Origin: Poa pratensis
Lineage: Eukaryota; Streptophyta; Magnoliopsida; Poales; Poaceae
DNA: 64,000 bases
Assembly (NCBI GenBank): GCA_947311845.1
Contig: CAMZMU010000069.1
Span: 11,320,351-11,384,350, forward strand
Direction: 5' to 3'
Shown in pieces: positions 45,296 through 56,182 of the stretch. The position numbers were made by a program, and so were the translations under genes. The notes under the pieces are model-generated. The model had not been told where the DNA came from. It searched no databases and worked only from the letters and a program-made list of their open reading frames with translations. How positions within the stretch are numbered: position 1 is the stretch's first letter; every line of letters begins with the position of its first letter.

Positions 45296-45690
45296 GGCCC
45301 ATGCATTAGTCGCAAATGCCCCATATGTCCTATTTTTAGCAAAGTCATGCAAAAATTCACGAAAAAATTCGGCATGACCTTTGCTAAAAAGGGACATATG
45401 GAGTACCCGAATTTGCCGGAATGGAAGTTAACCGACGTTCCGGTAAACTCAAGGGCCTCATGGGTACCTGTAGACATTTCATCCATAAACATTTGGCCCA
45501 TGCATTACTCGCAATACCCCATATGTCCTATTTTTAGCAAAGTCATGACAAAATTCACGAAAAATTTCGCATGACCTTTGCTAAAAAAAGGGACATATGG
45601 AGAACCCGAATTTACCGGAACGGAAGTTAACCGATGTTCCGGCAAACTCAAGGGCCTCTCATGGGTACCTGCAGACATTTCACAAATCAT
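45296..45690. repeat. Two tandem 199-bp units, each a long hairpin
   Basis: Units start at 45,296 and 45,495 (GGCCCATGCATTA.TCGCAA). In each, CCATATGTCCTATTTTTAGC and AAAGTCATGC pair with GCATGACCTTTGCTAAAAA and GGGACATATGG. A third inverted repeat (ATGTTGCCGG...CCGGCAACAT) follows at 45,688-45,718. They lie upstream of the Ulp1-like gene. Confidence 0.9.
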
Positions 45691-45719
45691 GTTGCCGGCA
45701 TCTCCGGCCGGCAACATCC

Positions 45720-46305
45720 ACATACACTGTCGGAACACAAATAACCACGACACGATGGTCATGGTAGCACAAAACACAAGCACCTCTGCACACCTCTCCA
45801 GGTACCTCTAAATATTTCACAAATCGATTACCGGTGTCTTCTTGCCTAGCACACACAAGAGGAAGGGGATATAATGAATTGCAACAATTGACATGTAAAT
45901 AGCAACAATTGCAACATGTAAATAGCTAACAAAGATTGCATTGCCCTAAACCTAAACAAAATGATCACCTAAACAAAGTTATATAATTACAAGTTTTAAA
46001 TCACATGGAGCAACTAGAAAATTCACATCCATATATATCTTCATTTCCTTTAAAAAGTACCAACTTTGGAGCATTTCTAAAGCATCAAATCTTGATCCTA
46101 TTTCACATTAACCCTCATGGATCTCTTGTACTAAGTTAGTATTTCATGATAAACCCCAGAAATAATTTTTTGAATACATCTAGAACCTTAAATGAAGACA
46201 TTTTTGTAGGCATGTTTAAATAGTGACCATATTTAACTCAGCAATTTTTTTAATTTTTTTGGTCTCCAAAATTTTCCTAACACCAACTAGAAGCATTAGC
46301 AACTA
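45720..46305. other. No feature seen
   Basis: AT-rich CACTA interior; an ACAATTGCAACATGTAAATAGC phrase is duplicated near 45,885-45,925, otherwise nothing recognised. Confidence 0.45.
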
Positions 46306-46466
46306 CTCCCTCCGTTTTTTAATATAAGATGTTTTAGCATTTGTCCACATGCACATGTACACAAATGTATGTAGACATGTATTAGTGTGCATGTTCACTA
46401 ACTTTAGTATGTATCTATACAATATGTACAACACCTAAAACATCTTATATTAAAAAACGGAGGGAG
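46306..46466. mobile_element. Stowaway MITE, 161 bp, TSD TA
   Basis: CTCCCTCCGTTTTTTAATAT at one end and its exact complement at the other, with long pairing arms (AAGATGTTTTAG / CTAAAACATCTT) and TA on both sides (46,304-46,305; 46,467-46,468). Confidence 0.95.
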
Positions 46467-46507
46467 TACTTGCAGCAAGCAATCAACAATCAAATCATCA
46501 ATTTTTT

Positions 46508-46912
46508 CTAAAATTGTGGGTTTGGCATTTGACCAAACACCTTATGTGCAGGTGTGGAGGGGAGGGAGAGGGATGGAAGAGAGGAGCAGCACCTCGGGGA
46601 GGGGATGGAGAGGGCGACGGTGTTGAGGGCGGCGGCGTCGGTGTCGAGGTGGCAGGCCGGTGGCGACGGCTTCCTTCGCCGGCGGCGGCGGCTCGAGGCC
46701 GAGCGCCACGCGGCGGCGCCGAGCGTGTGCGTGGGCGCGCGCGGCGAGGGGTTGGGCGGGGGCGGGGGAGGGGAGGTCGTCGGCACGGAGGAGGGGAGGG
46801 CAGCCGTCGGTGGTGGTCGACGGCGACGTCGGACGTGCGTGCGGCGGTGAAATATTTGTATGTGGGGAAGAAAGGGGAAGGGGACTCCCCGCCCGCGTAA
46901 ATGGCTAAGTGA
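46508..46912. other. GC-rich stretch inside the CACTA element
   Basis: Strongly GC-skewed sequence with Pro/Arg-rich minus-strand and Gly/Arg-rich plus-strand frames. It directly follows the subterminal repeat block, as GC-rich leaders do in CACTA elements. I do not call a protein. Confidence 0.45.
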
Positions 46913-46914
46913 AG

Positions 46915-47040
46915 GAATTTTGTGGCGCATCCCTAACTAGATGCGCCACAGAATTACCAGATTTTGTGGCGCATCCTTTCGGATGCGCCACAGAATTACG
47001 TGATTTTGTGGCGCATCTAGGTAGGAATGCGCCACAGAAT
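46915..47040. repeat. CACTA subterminal repeat block
   Basis: Three pairs of TGTGGCGCATC and GATGCGCCACAGAATT in inverted arrangement, matching the motifs at 41,382 and 43,156. Confidence 0.9.
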
Positions 47041-47309
47041 TTTGTCGATAGATCTGTTAAAATACACATTTTTTGTTATATTTAAAATGTGTACACACAC
47101 ATTTTAGGTTATTTTTTAAAGAACCGACACACATTTTAAATATTTTTGGTTATATTTAAAAAAAGAACCGACACACATTTTAAAGAAAATAATATACACA
47201 CATTTTGTTAGTATACCATTATTTTATTCATGATATACATATATGCTTGTCTCACACACACACAAATTAATACACCAAAAAAGTCTTCTTTGTCCCGGCC
47301 GGTTCCGAG

Positions 47310-48364
47310 CTAGCTTCTCTTTTTTCCCTTCTTCGCGGTTGAATACTTTAGGCCTGGCACCTTGAGATTTCTTTGCGTGAATGGACAACCTTTAGTAGGT
47401 AGGGATGTCTTGCATCTTTGTTTACTAGTAGTCGGCATGTCGAAGTACTTGTCGAACTCCTCCTCGATCTTCGGATCGCCGTTCTTGTCCAAGTCTTCCT
47501 CGTTGGTGTCTCCTTCCATTCTGATGATACTCCTCTTGCCCCTCCTCACGACAACACGGCTAGCTTCGACGGGTCGGTAATGAAGAAGCATTGCTCAACT
47601 TGGCTAGCGAGTACCCATGGCTCATTTTTTGCGGAGGCGTTCTTCGATTTGGCATCGGGTATAACCATGGTGGTGAAATACCGGCCTTCTTTGACGACGT
47701 CCTTGGCCCATCTCACACGGAACATTAGCACCGACTCTCCACAGTAGTTGAGGTCCCATATCTCCTCGATCCTTCCGAAGAATCTTTCCTTGACAGTAGC
47801 CTCATCATCGGCGTAGGATAGCAAAGTTACTCCTGAGTTTTGATATTCGCTATACCTGTCCTTTTTCTCGGTGCAGAATCTGAAACCGCTGATGTCGTAC
47901 GACTGATAGGTCTTTACGTTCTGCCCGGGGCCCTGTGATAAGGAGAATATGAGTTTTTCTTCTTCCGTAGATGGCGTCATGCTCTCTGCTTGAAGCAGTT
48001 GCCTTTTTTTGAACCAACGCATGAAGCTGGAGTTGTGCTCTCTGGTTACGTCTCCCTTTCCTCGGCCGGCCCAGGTCGACGTAATTCTGTTCGATTAAGA
48101 TTTTGTGCTGTTCCACCCAAGGTTCGGTCAATTTTAAGTGTTGTAGAGCGACCCGGTGAGCCCTATCGAGGTCGTCTTTTTTACCATGAATGCCGACAAA
48201 GAGTGAGCGGTAGCCCTCGCGGTGACCAAATCCATTGAGCCTGCCGAGGTGTGTCCTAGTGGGCAGACCAACATCCTGGTTCTCGATTCTTAGATAATTC
48301 TGGCAGAAGGATATGCACTCATAGGTTAAAAATCCCATGGCCATGCTTGCGTCTGGACGGGCCC
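47310..48364 (-). pseudogene. CACTA transposase TNP2, C-terminal part
   Basis: On the minus strand from 48,364: ARPDASMAMGFLTYECISFC, then GLPTRTHLGRLNG...VEQHKI, a frameshift near 48,000, then the DUF4216 block with FRFCTEKKDRYSEYQNSGVT, GRIEEIWDLNY and EPWVLASQVEQCFF. After a second shift near 47,580 comes the basic tail ending KYSTAKKGKKRS-stop at 47,310. The block order is that of the C-terminus of TNP2/TNPD transposases. The first half of the gene is at 59,749-61,609, separated by the retrotransposon nest. Comparison with the family layout suggests that the end of the Transposase_21 domain and most of DUF4218 are missing at the joint, so a deletion came before the insertion. Confidence 0.8.
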
Positions 48365-49944
48365 TGATACGTCTCAAACGTATCTATAATTTCTGATGTT
48401 CCATGTTGATATTATACCAATTGTTACATGTTTTATATATACTTCATAGTATTTTTATGCATTTTCTGGGACTAACCTATTAACAAGATGCCACAGTGCC
48501 AGTTCCTGTTTTTTGCTGTTTTTGTATTCCAGAAAAGCTTGTATGGAAATATTCTCGGAATTGGATGAAACTTGGACAGAACATCCTATTTTCCAACACC
48601 AAGACGGAGTCCAGAGGAGAGATGGAGGAGGGCCACGTGGCACCCACACCATGGGGCCGTGCGGGCCCCCCTGCCGCGCCGTGGGGAGGTGTGGGGCCCT
48701 CGTGGCTCCGGAGCCGCCGCAATTTCGCCTATTTATTCCTCCCGACGCGAAAACCCTAAAGACCCGAGCCCCTATCCACGAAAAGTTCCAGAGACACCGC
48801 CGCCGTCAACCCTAGCTCAGGAGGGTTCAGAAGCTCTTCCTGGCACCCTGCCAGAGAAGAGAATCATCACCGGAGGGCTCTACATCACCATGCCTGCCTC
48901 CGGAGTGATGCGTGAGTAGTTCATCCTTGGACTACGGGTCCATGGCAATAGCTAGATGGTTGTCTCTCCACTTTATGCTATCATGTTTAGATCTTGTGAG
49001 CTGCCTATCATGATCAAGATCATCTTATTGTAATGCTACATGTTGTGTTTACTGGGATCCGATGAATATTGAATACTATGTCAAGTTGATTATCAATCTA
49101 TCTCATATGTTATTTATGATCTTGCATGCTTTCCATTACTAGTAGATGCTTTGACCAAGTAGATGTTTGTAACTCCAAGAGTGAGTATTTATGCAAGATA
49201 GTGGGTTCATGCCTCCGGTAATCTGGGAGAGTGACAATAACTTCTAAGATTGTAGATGTGATGTTGCCACTAGGGATAAAATAACCGATGCTTAGCTTAA
49301 GGGTGCGCCGTTAGGTCTAATGCATTTGTTTACATTATGTACATTACTTAATGCAATTATCCGTTGCTTGCAACTTAATACCAACGGGGAACTCGGTATG
49401 ACAACCTGGCGCTGCATTATTAGTCATAGACGCTGTTGGATAACGGTCTATGTATTTTGTCGTAATGCCCACATGAATATCATAGTAATCATCATGTCAT
49501 ATATATGCATTGTCATGCGCTCAATATTTTGTCAATTGCCCAGCTGTAATTTGTTCACCCAGCATGTTAGTTATCTTTTATGGAGAGACACCACTAGTGA
49601 ACTGTGGACCCCGGTCCATTCTTTTACACTGATAATACAACCAACTGCAAACATTGTTCCTTTTCATTCTCAGCAATTTACTACTGTTTTCCACACCATA
49701 CGTTTAATCCTTTATTTTCAGCAAGCCGGTGAGATTGACAACCTCACTGTTTCGTTGGGGCAAAATAGTTTGATTGTGTTGTGTGCAGATTCCACGTCAA
49801 CGCGCCACAGATAACCTTCAGAAGTGATTTCTTGCTCCTACTGGTTCGATTAAACCTTGGTTTCATATTGAGAGAAAACTGCTGCTACATTGCATCATAC
49901 CTTACTCTTGGGGTCTCCCAACGAACGTGTGATCCACGCAATCA
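48365..49944 (+). repeat. 5' LTR of element A2
   Basis: 1580 bases, TGATACGTCTCAAACG to CACGCAATCA, collinear with the reverse complement of the A1 LTRs. TATTTATTCCTCCCGACGCG near 48,730 corresponds to the TATATATTC phrase of A1 and is the likely promoter region. Confidence 0.9.
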
Positions 49945-49955
49945 AGCATATTTTC

Positions 49956-50051
49956 TGGCGCAGTTGCTGGGGAGTGGAAGCACTTCGGTTCAGAAATCTC
50001 CTTACTTCCCCTTCCACATGCCAGCATATTTTCTGGCGCCGTTGCCGGGGA
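49956..50051 (+). promoter_or_regulatory. Duplicated primer-binding site (tRNA-Asp type)
   Basis: A degenerate site TGGCGCAGTTGCTGGGGA (49,956-49,973) directly follows the LTR; a perfect site TGGCGCCGTTGCCGGGGA (50,034-50,051) lies 78 bases further. Both are preceded by AGCATATTTTC, so the region was duplicated and one copy then changed. Confidence 0.85.
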
Positions 50052-50224
50052 GCAAGAGGATTTCTGCAAGGGGAGTTTCACGCTTCCAATCTCTTTAGTT
50101 TGTTATTGTCTTGCTTAGTTTATTTTTATTTAGTCTTGTTTGCTTTATTTATCAAAAACACACAAAAATTAGTTACTTTTATTTTCAAGTTGTTATCTTT
50201 CTGTTTTGTTTTAATTTTGCTAAA

Positions 50225-50935
50225 ATGAGTACCCCTGAAATTGAAGTTCGGTCCTTTAAGCAACAAGGTGGAGAAAGTTTAAAGGATGCTTGGTATAGGA
50301 TCAGTGATTCTCACCGTAGATGTACTAAAAAATATTCTACCATGATCCTTCTTAGAAATTTTTATGTTGGTATCATTAGTTGGTATCGGTATGTTCTAGA
50401 TACTCTGACAGGAGGCAACTTTCTGGGGACTCCTGCTTTCGAAGCACGCAATATAATTGAAAGTTTGGTAGGAATACCACCTATTAATGATCTTAAAATT
50501 GAGACTACTTTGGAAGATGTTATAAAAAAATTGGAGTCCATGGAGAAAAACTTGCCGGATTTGCTTGGTAGTTCTAGCAAAGTTAATGAATCACTGGGAG
50601 ATATTAATAAAAGAATTGCTATTTTAGAAGCTAGCACTGGCCATGATAATCAAAACTTCAGGATAGGTGAATTAGAGGATACTCTAAGTTCAACTTTCTC
50701 CTCTATCAAGAAAGCTTTTGTGGGGAAAGAGCAAAAATTCATGTATGTTCGAAAAGTGCCTCAACCAAAACCCCCTAATGTGCTTAAAACTGATAAAATT
50801 GAGGGTAAATCACATAATGAATTATTTAAATTTGCTTCCCAAGAATTACCTGAACCAAAAATGCCTATTGTTACAAGCTGTGTTTTTGAGGAAGTTTTTG
50901 ATGATATTGATGCTTCATCACTTGGAAACACTTGA
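50225..50935 (+). CDS. Gag of element A2 (236 residues)
   Basis: Starts MSTPEIEVRSFKQQGGESLK; an upstream in-frame ATG at 50,111 falls in a hydrophobic leader and is less likely. Features: DAWYRISDSHRRC and NFYVGIISWYRYVLDTLTGG near the N-terminus (retrotransposon gag-like helices), a predicted coiled region (DVIKKLESMEKNLPDLLGSS...NKRIAILEAS) near residues 95-140, and an acidic end CVFEEVFDDIDASSLGNT. No CCHC knuckle and no protease follow; the frame stops at 50,935 and the rest is non-coding. It would supply capsid only. The frame is intact, unlike the A1 remnant. Confidence 0.75.
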   Translation: MSTPEIEVRSFKQQGGESLKDAWYRISDSHRRCTKKYSTMILLRNFYVGIISWYRYVLDTLTGGNFLGTPAFEARNIIESLVGIPPINDLKIETTLEDVIKKLESMEKNLPDLLGSSSKVNESLGDINKRIAILEASTGHDNQNFRIGELEDTLSSTFSSIKKAFVGKEQKFMYVRKVPQPKPPNVLKTDKIEGKSHNELFKFASQELPEPKMPIVTSCVFEEVFDDIDASSLGNT

Positions 50936-52150
50936 TTCTTACTTTCTGCGCCTAGCCGAAAGGTGTTAAAGAAAAACGCATATGGGAGACAACCCATTAT
51001 TTTATTTCTGTAATTTTTCTTTTTTTGATTCAAAGAGTTGTTTACTTCTGTAACAATCCCTTTGTATCTTTATTTTATCGCACTGTTGTGCCAAGTATTG
51101 CCTCTAATAGGAAGATGATGCTAGATTTGAATTTCTGCGCAGGAACAGATTTCTGTTGTTCACCGTTTTAATTCTGTAAAATCACAGAAAAAATATTTAA
51201 ATCTGCAATTTTTTTTGCGTGATCCTCAGATATGTACACATCGTTCATTAGTTTAAAGTTTTTCGATCTGAGCAACGTAAGTGCCTCGAAAAAATTCGTC
51301 TTTGCGGACTGTTCTGTTTAGACAGATTCTGTCTTTTATTTTTCGCATTCTCTCTTTTACTAGTGTTGAGTGGAATTCTTTTTTAGGGTGAAGAGCTTCA
51401 CATAACATCAGTGGCAGTAGCTAATGTTAAAAGTAATGGTCATGTTTGTGTCCTTATAGAACATGTGAGTTTTTGGTTGTGCACTAACCCTCTAATGAGA
51501 ATTACTTTGAGTTTGGTGTGACGGAAGTTTTCAAAGGTCAAGAGAGAAGGATGATATAATGTGATCAAGAAGAGTGAAGAGCTTAAGCTTGGGGATGCTC
51601 TCATGGATCACCCCAGCATATTTCAAGAAGACTCAAGCGTCTAAGCTTGGGATGCCCAAGGCATCCCCTTCTTCATCAGCAACTTATCAGGTCATCTCTA
51701 GTGAAACTATATTTTAATTCTTTCACATCATATGTGCTTTACTTGGAGCGTCTGTGTGCTTTTATTTTCAGTATTTTATTTTTCTTATGGTCAACTTGAT
51801 TGGACCCCAGCATTCTTGATTGGGAGAGAGACACGCTCCGCTTTTTCATATGAATACTCCTATTCTTCACTTATACTTGTTGAGTATTCTTATCTAGCTA
51901 CTGCTATGCTTTTAGCTCCTGTTTTGCATGCATCTCTTATTCAGAGCTGTTAGTTCTTTTAAAGAAAGTAATCTCTTGCTTCACTTATAATTGTTTGGAG
52001 AGTTTATGTTGAAATAAATTGATTGGTGTTTGGTTGGAACAGAAAATGTTGCATGTGGTAGATGGTATAATGGAAAAAGCTTACAAATTCTTGTTGATCA
52101 TTGTATTGGATAATTTGATACTTGTCAATTGTTTTGAGTTATCAAGTAGT
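50936..52150 (+). other. Non-coding interior of element A2
   Basis: Collinear with the reverse complement of 33,650-34,850 in A1, including the CTTAAGCTTGGGGATGC phrases near 51,590 and 51,645. No reverse transcriptase or integrase. It ends at AGTTATCAAGTAGT where element B starts. Confidence 0.75.
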
Positions 52151-53895
52151 TGATGCATGTAAAATGCATACATGAACTTTGCATTATATTACTTATATTA
52201 CAATCATATTTGCATCATATAAAGGTTATATCATTGTTTTATATTGATTTTGGGAATATTTGACGGTTTCCCTATTTTTCTGGAATTAACCCTGCACTGG
52301 CAGAAAACCCTATTTTCTATATTTTTATGTTTCAGGGACCCAAACGACGTCCAAATGACCCGATATTTCACGGGCATCAGTTTTTGGAAGGAACGAAGCG
52401 TAGGAGCGTAGGAAGCGAACAAACGGAGACCCGAGGGCCGAAAGAGGTGGGCCCACGCGGCCAGATTCCTTGGCCGCGTGGGGCCCCCTAACTTGGGCCT
52501 CGAGCCTCCGATGCCATCGATCTTCTTCCCCGAGCCTCCGTCTTGACCTAAAAATGACTATAAAAATAGTCCACCGATGGCTTTTGGAAGGCGGCGCCGC
52601 CGAAACACAGAAACCACGAAACAGAGACCTGGAGTTGCAGATTGGAGGGGGAAAACTCCGGCGGGCGCTGCCGGCGTGGTCTCCTTCTTCTCCAACGACT
52701 TCTCCACCGTCTCCATGATAAAGAGGGAGTAGTCCACCCTAGACTATGGGTTTGTGGAAGTAACTTATGTATCTCTCCTCTCTTTGAGCTTCACTAATTA
52801 GCACCGTATGAGCTGCTGAACATGATTACGGTCATCTATGTAATACCTTTATGGTGGATCTTTTTATGAGTTAATATATGTTTGAGATTGCAATAGTTTT
52901 GTTTCAGTTATGAAAGTAGATGCATATTTTGTACCCTGTTCTTGTTTACTTGTTCTGATCAAACTCGTGTATGAGAGCGTGCGAGGGGGAACATGTGCAT
53001 TAGATGGAGTAACGGGGGGTGGCTAGTGCGGTGAAAGTGACAGAAGTTCCGCGATCCACTTGGGTACTTTACCTTACTTTGTTGCCTCACTAGGGATAAA
53101 GAAAAATACCTTGCTACCGGAGATGTGGGTGTGACCTTGCCACTACTCCATGACTAGATCTAGCAAGTTCTTATTTTAACTTCACGTCATAGAACTTAAT
53201 GCTATACTCTGATTTATCTTAATACTAGGATGGCTCGATTTAATTCCCATCTTAGTGGAGTATAAGAGAGATTAATAAACAAAAGATCTCTATGTTAGGA
53301 CGTGATGCCCATATAATTAGTAACTTGTCATGAAACCTTTTTGTTGCAATCTAATATGTCAATTCTAGTGTTCCATTATCTACCACTTTATTAAAGAGAG
53401 AGTGCATTTGTGAAACCATGAACCCCGGTCCATTTTTAATCATAAGAAACACCTTTCCAACAACTTTTAAGCATTTTCTATTTTCTGCCATTTTAAAATC
53501 CGAAAATACAAAACACTTTTACATCTTGCATTCACAATACAAAACCCAAAAATATCATCCATCATTGTTTCCACCATCCTTGCATATTTATTTATCATCA
53601 TTGCATATTTATTTATTGTTTTGCATTCATTATCTTTTCATATCATACTCACACCTTGTGCTTGACAACCACTTGGTGAGGTTGAGGGCACAAAACAATT
53701 TACTTTCTTTTGTAGGTTTTCAAGAGAAGGATAAGAAGATAAATCTTTCACTACTGGTTCACCGAGAGTTCGATATTAAACCCTCGAGTCATCCCTCGTG
53801 GGGAAAACAGTCTTTCCTATACTATACACTCTGCACTTGGAGTCTCAACCTAACCCATATTCTTTTGACGCAGGTAACTACGTCATAGGGTATCA
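52151..53895 (+). repeat. 5' LTR of nested element B
   Basis: 1745 bases, TGATGCATGTAAAATGC to CATAGGGTATCA, collinear with the solo LTR at 41,483-43,150. No matching 3' LTR exists further right. Confidence 0.9.
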
Positions 53896-53905
53896 AGACG
53901 TTTTC

Positions 53906-53923
53906 TGGCGCCGTTGCCGGGGA
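53906..53923 (+). promoter_or_regulatory. Primer-binding site of element B, tRNA-Asp
   Basis: TGGCGCCGTTGCCGGGGA, ten bases after the LTR end, complementary to the 3' end of plant tRNA-Asp as used by Athila/Tat gypsy elements. Confidence 0.9.
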
Positions 53924-54271
53924 ATCATTGCTGTAAAGATTTATCCAACTAGTTTCAAGCCACGCACCACACTTTCGGTTCCGTTGCCTAAGGACTAGTA
54001 GAAGAGTATCTCACAACAAATTCAACTTCATCACCAACTTGTGCAAACACCTAAGCTTGAGGAGGTTGCACCTATGTGAGCATCATCTTATCCATCTTTA
54101 CCTTCAAATCATTTTATTTTGTTTTGTTATTGTCTTGCATATTTCGGTTTGCATATTTTATTTTCAGTTTTGCATTTTGTGTTGTATTTGTTATTTCGGT
54201 TTGCATTGCTTAGTATCATTTTATTTCAGTTTTGCATAAAAAATTAAAAACACATATTTTTTTTTGCAAAA

Positions 54272-56182
54272 ATGGGAGATAGAACTAAGTTGTGTGATTA
54301 CACAAACACTCCAAACGATCAATTTATTGCTAGGCCCATTGCCACACCTGAGATAAAAGCTGATAGTTATGAAGTAAGTCCTAATTTGTTGAACTTGATA
54401 ACTAGGGAACAATTTGGCGGTAGTGCTATGGAGGATGCCTCTATGCATCTTAATGATTTTATCGAAATATGTGACATGCAAAAATTTAAAAATGTGGAAA
54501 GTGATATTCTAAAACTGAAGTTATTTCCATTCTCACTTAGAGGAAAAACTAAAGAGTGGTTGCATTCATTACCTACTAGTAGCATTAATTCTTGGGATGA
54601 TCTAAAAGAAGCTTTCGTTAAGAAATATTATCCTCCTGTTAAAATTTTGCAAAATAGAAACAATATTCTTTCTTTTAGGCAAAATGAAAATGAACATGTT
54701 GCCATGGCTTGGGATAGGATAAAACTTATGCTTAGAACTTGTCCATCACATGGGGTTAACGAATGGACCATATTACTCTCTTTTTACAATGGTCTAAATT
54801 ACATGTCTAGAAATATTCTTGATTCCGCTGCTAGAGGGGCTTTTATGGAAAAAACTATAGTAGAAGCTAAGAACATATTGGAAAGTATTTTGCAAAACTA
54901 TAGTCAATGGCATACTGATAGAGCACCTAAGTCATCTAAGAAAGTAAACTCCATAGAAGAAACAAATGATTTGTCATCTAAAATGGACACTATTCTTGCT
55001 TTCATTAATAAACAAAATATTGAAAATGTCCCTTTGCAAGAAATAGTTGGTAATAATCCTGAAAATGTTGATGTTAACTTCATTAGGAACTATGGTAATA
55101 ATGGGTATGGTAACAACAATTATAATTCTTATAATAAAACCCCATATGTTACCAACAACCGTCCTTTTGTTCCATATCCTAATACTAGTGATAATAAATG
55201 GAAGTCTATGCCACCAAGTAATGATAATTTCGAGGCTAATAAAATTCTTATGGAACAAGTTGCTAGTCATAATACCATGATACAAGAGTTGAATAAGTCT
55301 GTTGCTTCTATTAGTTCTGATATTAAAGGCTTACAACTCCAAGCTGCAGGACTAGACAAAGCCTTGTCAAAACTAGCTGATAACCAAGCCACTTTATCGA
55401 GTATGTCTGCAGGGAAACCACAAGCACCACCTGTGGTTGGAATGAATTCTATTAATATTGCTGAAAATGTTCCTCTTACTTTGGAGGAAACTCTTAATGA
55501 ATTATTGAACTATCCTGAATATTTGTTGCCATTTATGTCTCAACTTGTTGGTTTAAAAGAAGAAGTTAACGAAACTGAATATGATGAATCTCTTATGTTA
55601 ATTGAGTTACAAAGAAAAGTTGAGAAAGTTAAAATGCTTAGTGAAGTCAAGGAACCATTACTTGACTTAGAGAATTGTAACTTGCATGAATTAATATCTA
55701 TCTTACAAAAATTTGCAAGTGATCCTTCCATTAATGTTAACCAAGCAGGTTTTGGTTCTTATATTGCTAATCATGTTTTAAAAGAAAAGATTGCTAGGTA
55801 CAACCAAGAAGCTATGATACCACCTAAGCTTGGGGATATATGGATTCCCAAAGTACTAGCAACCATTGGAAAAGAGACACACCATGCTATATTAGATCTA
55901 GGATCTAGTGTCTCTGTTTTATCTAAAGAATTATATGAAGTTCTTGAATTAAAGAATCTTGAAAAATGCTCTATTGAACTTGCACTTGCTGATGATTCCA
56001 TTAAACATGCTTTAGGAAAAGTAAGTGATGTTATGGTAGAGTTGCATATGACATTTGTACCTGTTGATTTTCCAATCATGGATATGGGGAATAAAATCTC
56101 TAGTCCAATTATTCTTGGAAGACCTTTTCTTTGTAACACAGGTGCTATCATTGATTCAAAAGAAGGGAATGTGAAGTTTTAG
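54272..56182 (+). CDS. Gag-protease of element B (636 residues)
   Basis: One uninterrupted frame. Residues about 50-180 are a retrotransposon gag domain (LKLFPFSLRGKTKEWLHSLP, then SWDDLKEAFVKKYYPP). Residues about 260-310 are Asn-rich (NYGNNGYGNNNYNSYNK). A helical stretch at about 325-380 precedes a second helical region. Residues about 530-630 are an aspartic protease: DLGSSVSVLS with Asp542 in the active site, and the ILGRPFL flap/core motif near 613. DLG replaces the usual DTG/DSG, as is common in Athila-type elements. The frame stops after GNVKF at 56,182, just after the protease, where reverse transcriptase should begin; none is present. It could supply gag and possibly protease in trans but not copy itself. 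Confidence 0.9.
   Translation: MGDRTKLCDYTNTPNDQFIARPIATPEIKADSYEVSPNLLNLITREQFGGSAMEDASMHLNDFIEICDMQKFKNVESDILKLKLFPFSLRGKTKEWLHSLPTSSINSWDDLKEAFVKKYYPPVKILQNRNNILSFRQNENEHVAMAWDRIKLMLRTCPSHGVNEWTILLSFYNGLNYMSRNILDSAARGAFMEKTIVEAKNILESILQNYSQWHTDRAPKSSKKVNSIEETNDLSSKMDTILAFINKQNIENVPLQEIVGNNPENVDVNFIRNYGNNGYGNNNYNSYNKTPYVTNNRPFVPYPNTSDNKWKSMPPSNDNFEANKILMEQVASHNTMIQELNKSVASISSDIKGLQLQAAGLDKALSKLADNQATLSSMSAGKPQAPPVVGMNSINIAENVPLTLEETLNELLNYPEYLLPFMSQLVGLKEEVNETEYDESLMLIELQRKVEKVKMLSEVKEPLLDLENCNLHELISILQKFASDPSINVNQAGFGSYIANHVLKEKIARYNQEAMIPPKLGDIWIPKVLATIGKETHHAILDLGSSVSVLSKELYEVLELKNLEKCSIELALADDSIKHALGKVSDVMVELHMTFVPVDFPIMDMGNKISSPIILGRPFLCNTGAIIDSKEGNVKF

Larger units (their letters stand above)
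41362..47045 (-). mobile_element. CACTA (En/Spm) element with TGTGGCGCA subterminal repeats
   Basis: The left end is CACTAGTACAGAAAAGCC at 41,362, followed by alternating TGTGGCGCA and TGCGCCACAGA motifs (41,382-41,480, continuing after the solo LTR at 43,156-43,275). The same motifs recur at 46,915-47,040. In between is an Ulp1-like gene on the minus strand. A matching right terminus (CTTTTCTGTACTAGTG) was not found. Either the element ends here with its terminus lost, or it is one element with the TNP2 gene at 47,310-61,609 and the true end lies near 62 kb. Confidence 0.75.

Noticed and set aside
46508..46930. 140-residue Pro/Arg-rich minus-strand frame
   Set aside because: Lies in the GC-rich part of a CACTA element beside its subterminal repeats; reads as low-complexity.
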